From: Eucalyptus grandis
Taxonomy: Eukaryota; Streptophyta; Magnoliopsida; Myrtales; Myrtaceae
Length of the DNA stretch: 64,000 bases
NCBI RefSeq assembly: GCF_016545825.1
Contig: NC_052622.1
Location: forward strand, 10,421,001-10,485,000
Direction of reading: 5' to 3'
Part shown: piece after piece, positions 61,677 to 64,000 of the stretch
Layout: each line of letters opens with the position of its first letter
How positions within the stretch are numbered: the first letter of the stretch is position 1
Notes under the pieces: model-generated
Seen by the model: the letters and a program-made list of their open reading frames with translations, nothing else
What the model was told of the DNA's origin: nothing
Database searches by the model: none
Made by a program: the position numbers and the translations under genes

Positions 61677-62640
61677 GTAGCCACACGGATTGATGCTACG
61701 GGTGACTTCTTTTCTGGGGTGGTGCTCGAGGAGATTTCTACAGCCAGAGAGGCACGATCAAGATGAGTAGCGACTTCCACTCTCTTTCTTTCCGCTTAGG
61801 TCGCTCAACGAAGCCTCGCTCGACTCTAATACCTGAGCACTTGACCCACGTCGAGGATACGAACCCGGCGACGGCAAGGGATCCGATCGCAGGAGGACGC
61901 TTCCGAGGAACTCTCCAGGAGCGTGGTGGTCCTCGCGATCCACGTCCTCGGCCGAGGGCGGCACGTGCGACGTGTACCCTGGTCGGGAGGAAAGTCTCAG
62001 GTGAGTGTTGCGACTCGAAGAGGAGCAAAACCTGAGAGATAGAGAAAGAGAGAAGGAATTCAGAGAGGAGCGAGAGAACCGAGAGCCTTGCTGGTTCTTC
62101 CCGGGTTTCTGATGCTGAAATGACCAAGGCAGACTAGGCTTTGAGCCTTCCAAAAGGCCAGCTTTCTCTTATGGAGGTTTACGAAAAAAATTCCTAAACG
62201 CCCAATTTCCTTGGGAAAGCCCGTCCCGATTGCCGCCTAAGATTAATAGTGAGTCAAGGCCTCGGCCTCCCACGAATTATCATTGTAAAAACAGCAATAG
62301 CTAGTGAATATCGAGACACCAGAGATGGTAAGTTCTATCAAACTCTTTCGAATGTGCTAATAGTCATAACTTTCCATAAGTAAATAATCCGAGTCATAAT
62401 AAATTTCTCTTTTCCCTTTTATTTTGTAAATTATTTCAGCACTCACGATATGCTGTAATTTTCCTTAGATAAAAAAAAAAAAAGATCAATAATTTGATAA
62501 TTATTTTTCCTCTTCTTCCATAAAAGCCGATCGACGTTTCAATAATTTTGCTCTCCTAACTAATGTCTCTAATTGCTCGGGAACGGTAATGTATTTTCCC
62601 ACACGAGACTAAAGAATTTTCCTGTTAAGAAAATTAGCTT
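61677..62640. other. 5' flank of TNL-C
   Basis: The TNL 5'-flank module (61735-61830), then GC-rich DNA (61850-62000) with ORFs on both strands that lack motifs, then a degraded right end of the 6699-type element (62110-62245). The part from 61950 pairs with 53650-54050. No separate gene is supported. Confidence 0.5.
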
Positions 62641-64000
62641 CTTCCAATCACTCATGCTCAACAACATTGGTCTGATAGCGCTTGCAGGAGAGGTTGAAGT
62701 TCAAGTTCAGTCCATTATGACGGTTCAAATGCAAAAATGACACCTCCCTTTATGCCAATATGCTGTTGGTTTTTACTGTTTCCTATGACGGCTTGGATTA
62801 ACAACTTAACATTGAAAGCCGCCTGTTAAGCGTGCTTGTTGAGGCCAAAGCGCAAAGCTATGTCTCGGAAAAAGTCCTTACTTGATAAAACTGTGAGATG
62901 CGATTAAACCTAATAAAAAGAGAAAAACTGTAATGGAGTACTTGGAAAAGTACACCGCATTCGAAAATCACTAAAAAGAATCTGTCACCTCACAAAATTT
63001 TTGGCGTGCAATTGAGGAACTGCACACCGGAAAAAGAAAGGAGCTGGTCCATATCCCCATCCACAAATCAAAATCAAACGGACAGGAAAAAAACAGGAGG
63101 AAATTTTACAAGATGAAAACTCGTTGAAGATAGAAGATCATCATCATCTTCATCCATCAAATTAAAAGAAAAGGCCATAGAAAAGCCCATAACCAACGAG
63201 CCCTGATAACCGGACACTTCCACCATCTTGCACATCCCACCGAAGATATAGAAACACAGCACACCAAAACCGAAACATTTGATGAAGAACCGAAATCGAA
63301 ACCGAGAGAGAGAGAGAGAGAGAGATTACCTAAGAGTGAGTTGATTTATGGCAGACCGACAAAGGTGAGGCCGCAACCCGTGAGACCGAGAGAGAGGCTT
63401 CAAGCGATAATTGAGAGAGAGAAAGATCGAGTGGCGCTGCTGGAGAAACTCGAGAGAGAGGCCAGATCTGAGAAAGCGCCGCTCAATAGACTACATATAT
63501 ATAGAAAGGGAGAGAGGCCAGATCTGAGAAATTGAGGAAGAAATGAGAAAGAACTGAGAAAGTATTGGAGAGAATTGACTTAAAAGAGTTAAGGTTTCAC
63601 TTTAAAATGGTTTTGAGCCGGTTGTGGCCGTTGGCTATCACAATATGTACAAGCAAATCTTTCACTTAATCAAAGCCTTTGAGGAAAATATACATTGCTT
63701 AGTACAGAACCTTCGTTGAAAGTAATCTGTACTATTTCTCACCGAAATAGGTATTACATTTCTAAAAAATGAAAGTAACGATTACTTTCAAAACACACGG
63801 AATATATGCCCAAAAAATGTATGGTGTCTAACTCTACAACTCACAAAATCTTGATATTGTAAGAGGGTAGTTGAACAACATGAATTTTCAAATTGTTGTC
63901 TATGAAATGAATGCAACATTAATTGCAAACAACAATTCCAAAAATACATTGCAATTGGTTAAGCTTAATAGTGAGCAAAGGCCTCCCACAAATTTTTACT
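62641..64000. repeat. Distal TNL-C flank, paired with 6341-8480
   Basis: Same order of landmarks as beside TNL-A, without the 6699-7761 element. The 62-codon minus-strand ORF at 63074-63262 (GMCKMVEVSGYQG, an acidic DEDDDD run) lies just after the CT-rich leader described below; its counterpart beside TNL-A is cut after a few codons by the element. I do not recognise it. Confidence 0.6.
63305..63504 (-). promoter_or_regulatory. Possible minus-strand promoter with CT-rich leader
   Basis: Minus strand: TATATATATG box (63491-63504), then a CT dinucleotide run (about 63304-63325), then an ATG at 63262. Paired with 7828-7965. The 64-codon plus-strand ORF across it (63341-63535) is GA-repeat translation. 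Confidence 0.3.

Noticed and set aside
63341..63535. 64-codon charged ORF resembling a coiled coil
   Set aside because: Its sequence is a translation of GA-rich leader DNA and is not conserved in the 7.8-kb copy.

Overview
This is a stretch of plant nuclear genome, almost certainly from a dicot. It has TIR-NB-LRR (TNL) resistance genes, which grasses lack, with GT-AG introns, Ty1/copia and gypsy-type LTR elements and Mutator-like MITEs. The TNL exon layout and the TIR linker wording resemble the L6/RPV1-like TNLs of woody dicots. A Myrtaceae (Eucalyptus-like) source is my guess only.

The window is a degenerating TNL cluster in which every gene lies on the minus strand. TNL-A (1916-5907) has an Arg in its P-loop and its LRR exon is cut by a Sirevirus-like copia element that enters from the left edge. 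TNL-B (14434-18057) is the only copy that reads open throughout: five exons, a predicted 890 residues, intact P-loop, kinase-2, GLPLA and MHD. TNL-C (56994-61676) has two frameshifts, and after its LRR it carries one and a half extra copies of the NB-ARC winged-helix/MHD segment. LRR-exon relics without TIR or NB-ARC lie at 8656-8935 and 47435-48241. A 199-codon, four-membrane-segment ORF (56082-56681) lies just downstream of TNL-C.

Between the TNLs lie several broken copies of one other gene, also on the minus strand: an ATXR2/SDG36-like SET-domain histone methyltransferase, identified exon by exon. N-terminal exons are at 49367-52508, middle exons at 33806-35172, C-terminal SET/post-SET exons at 19021-21270 and 25647-27039, and intron-level relics at 10200-10960 and 13115-13990. 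None is intact. The TNL and ATXR2-like segments have been duplicated together. Matching flanks include 6.34-8.48 kb with 62.76-64.0 kb, 10.2-11.96 kb with 22.96-25.47 kb, 13.1-14.0 kb with 21.8-23.2 kb, and 18.9-21.48 kb with 25.6-27.26 kb.

Mobile DNA overlies this. A structurally complete copia element (36585-43866) has matching LTRs, PBS, PPT and a CTTGC target duplication. Two solo LTRs (35389-36281, TSD CAAAG; 49961-50937, TSD GATAT) sit in paired ATXR2-like introns, each with an empty site in the other copy. There is a 5.8-kb composite with about 0.9-kb inverted arms (27263-33024), a second copia relic (44541-46995), several MITEs and a GC-rich PIF/hAT-like element (6699-7761). I saw no tRNA, rRNA or CRISPR. 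Exon limits come from GT/AG sites, reading-frame phase and comparison among the copies in the window; no alignment or search was run.
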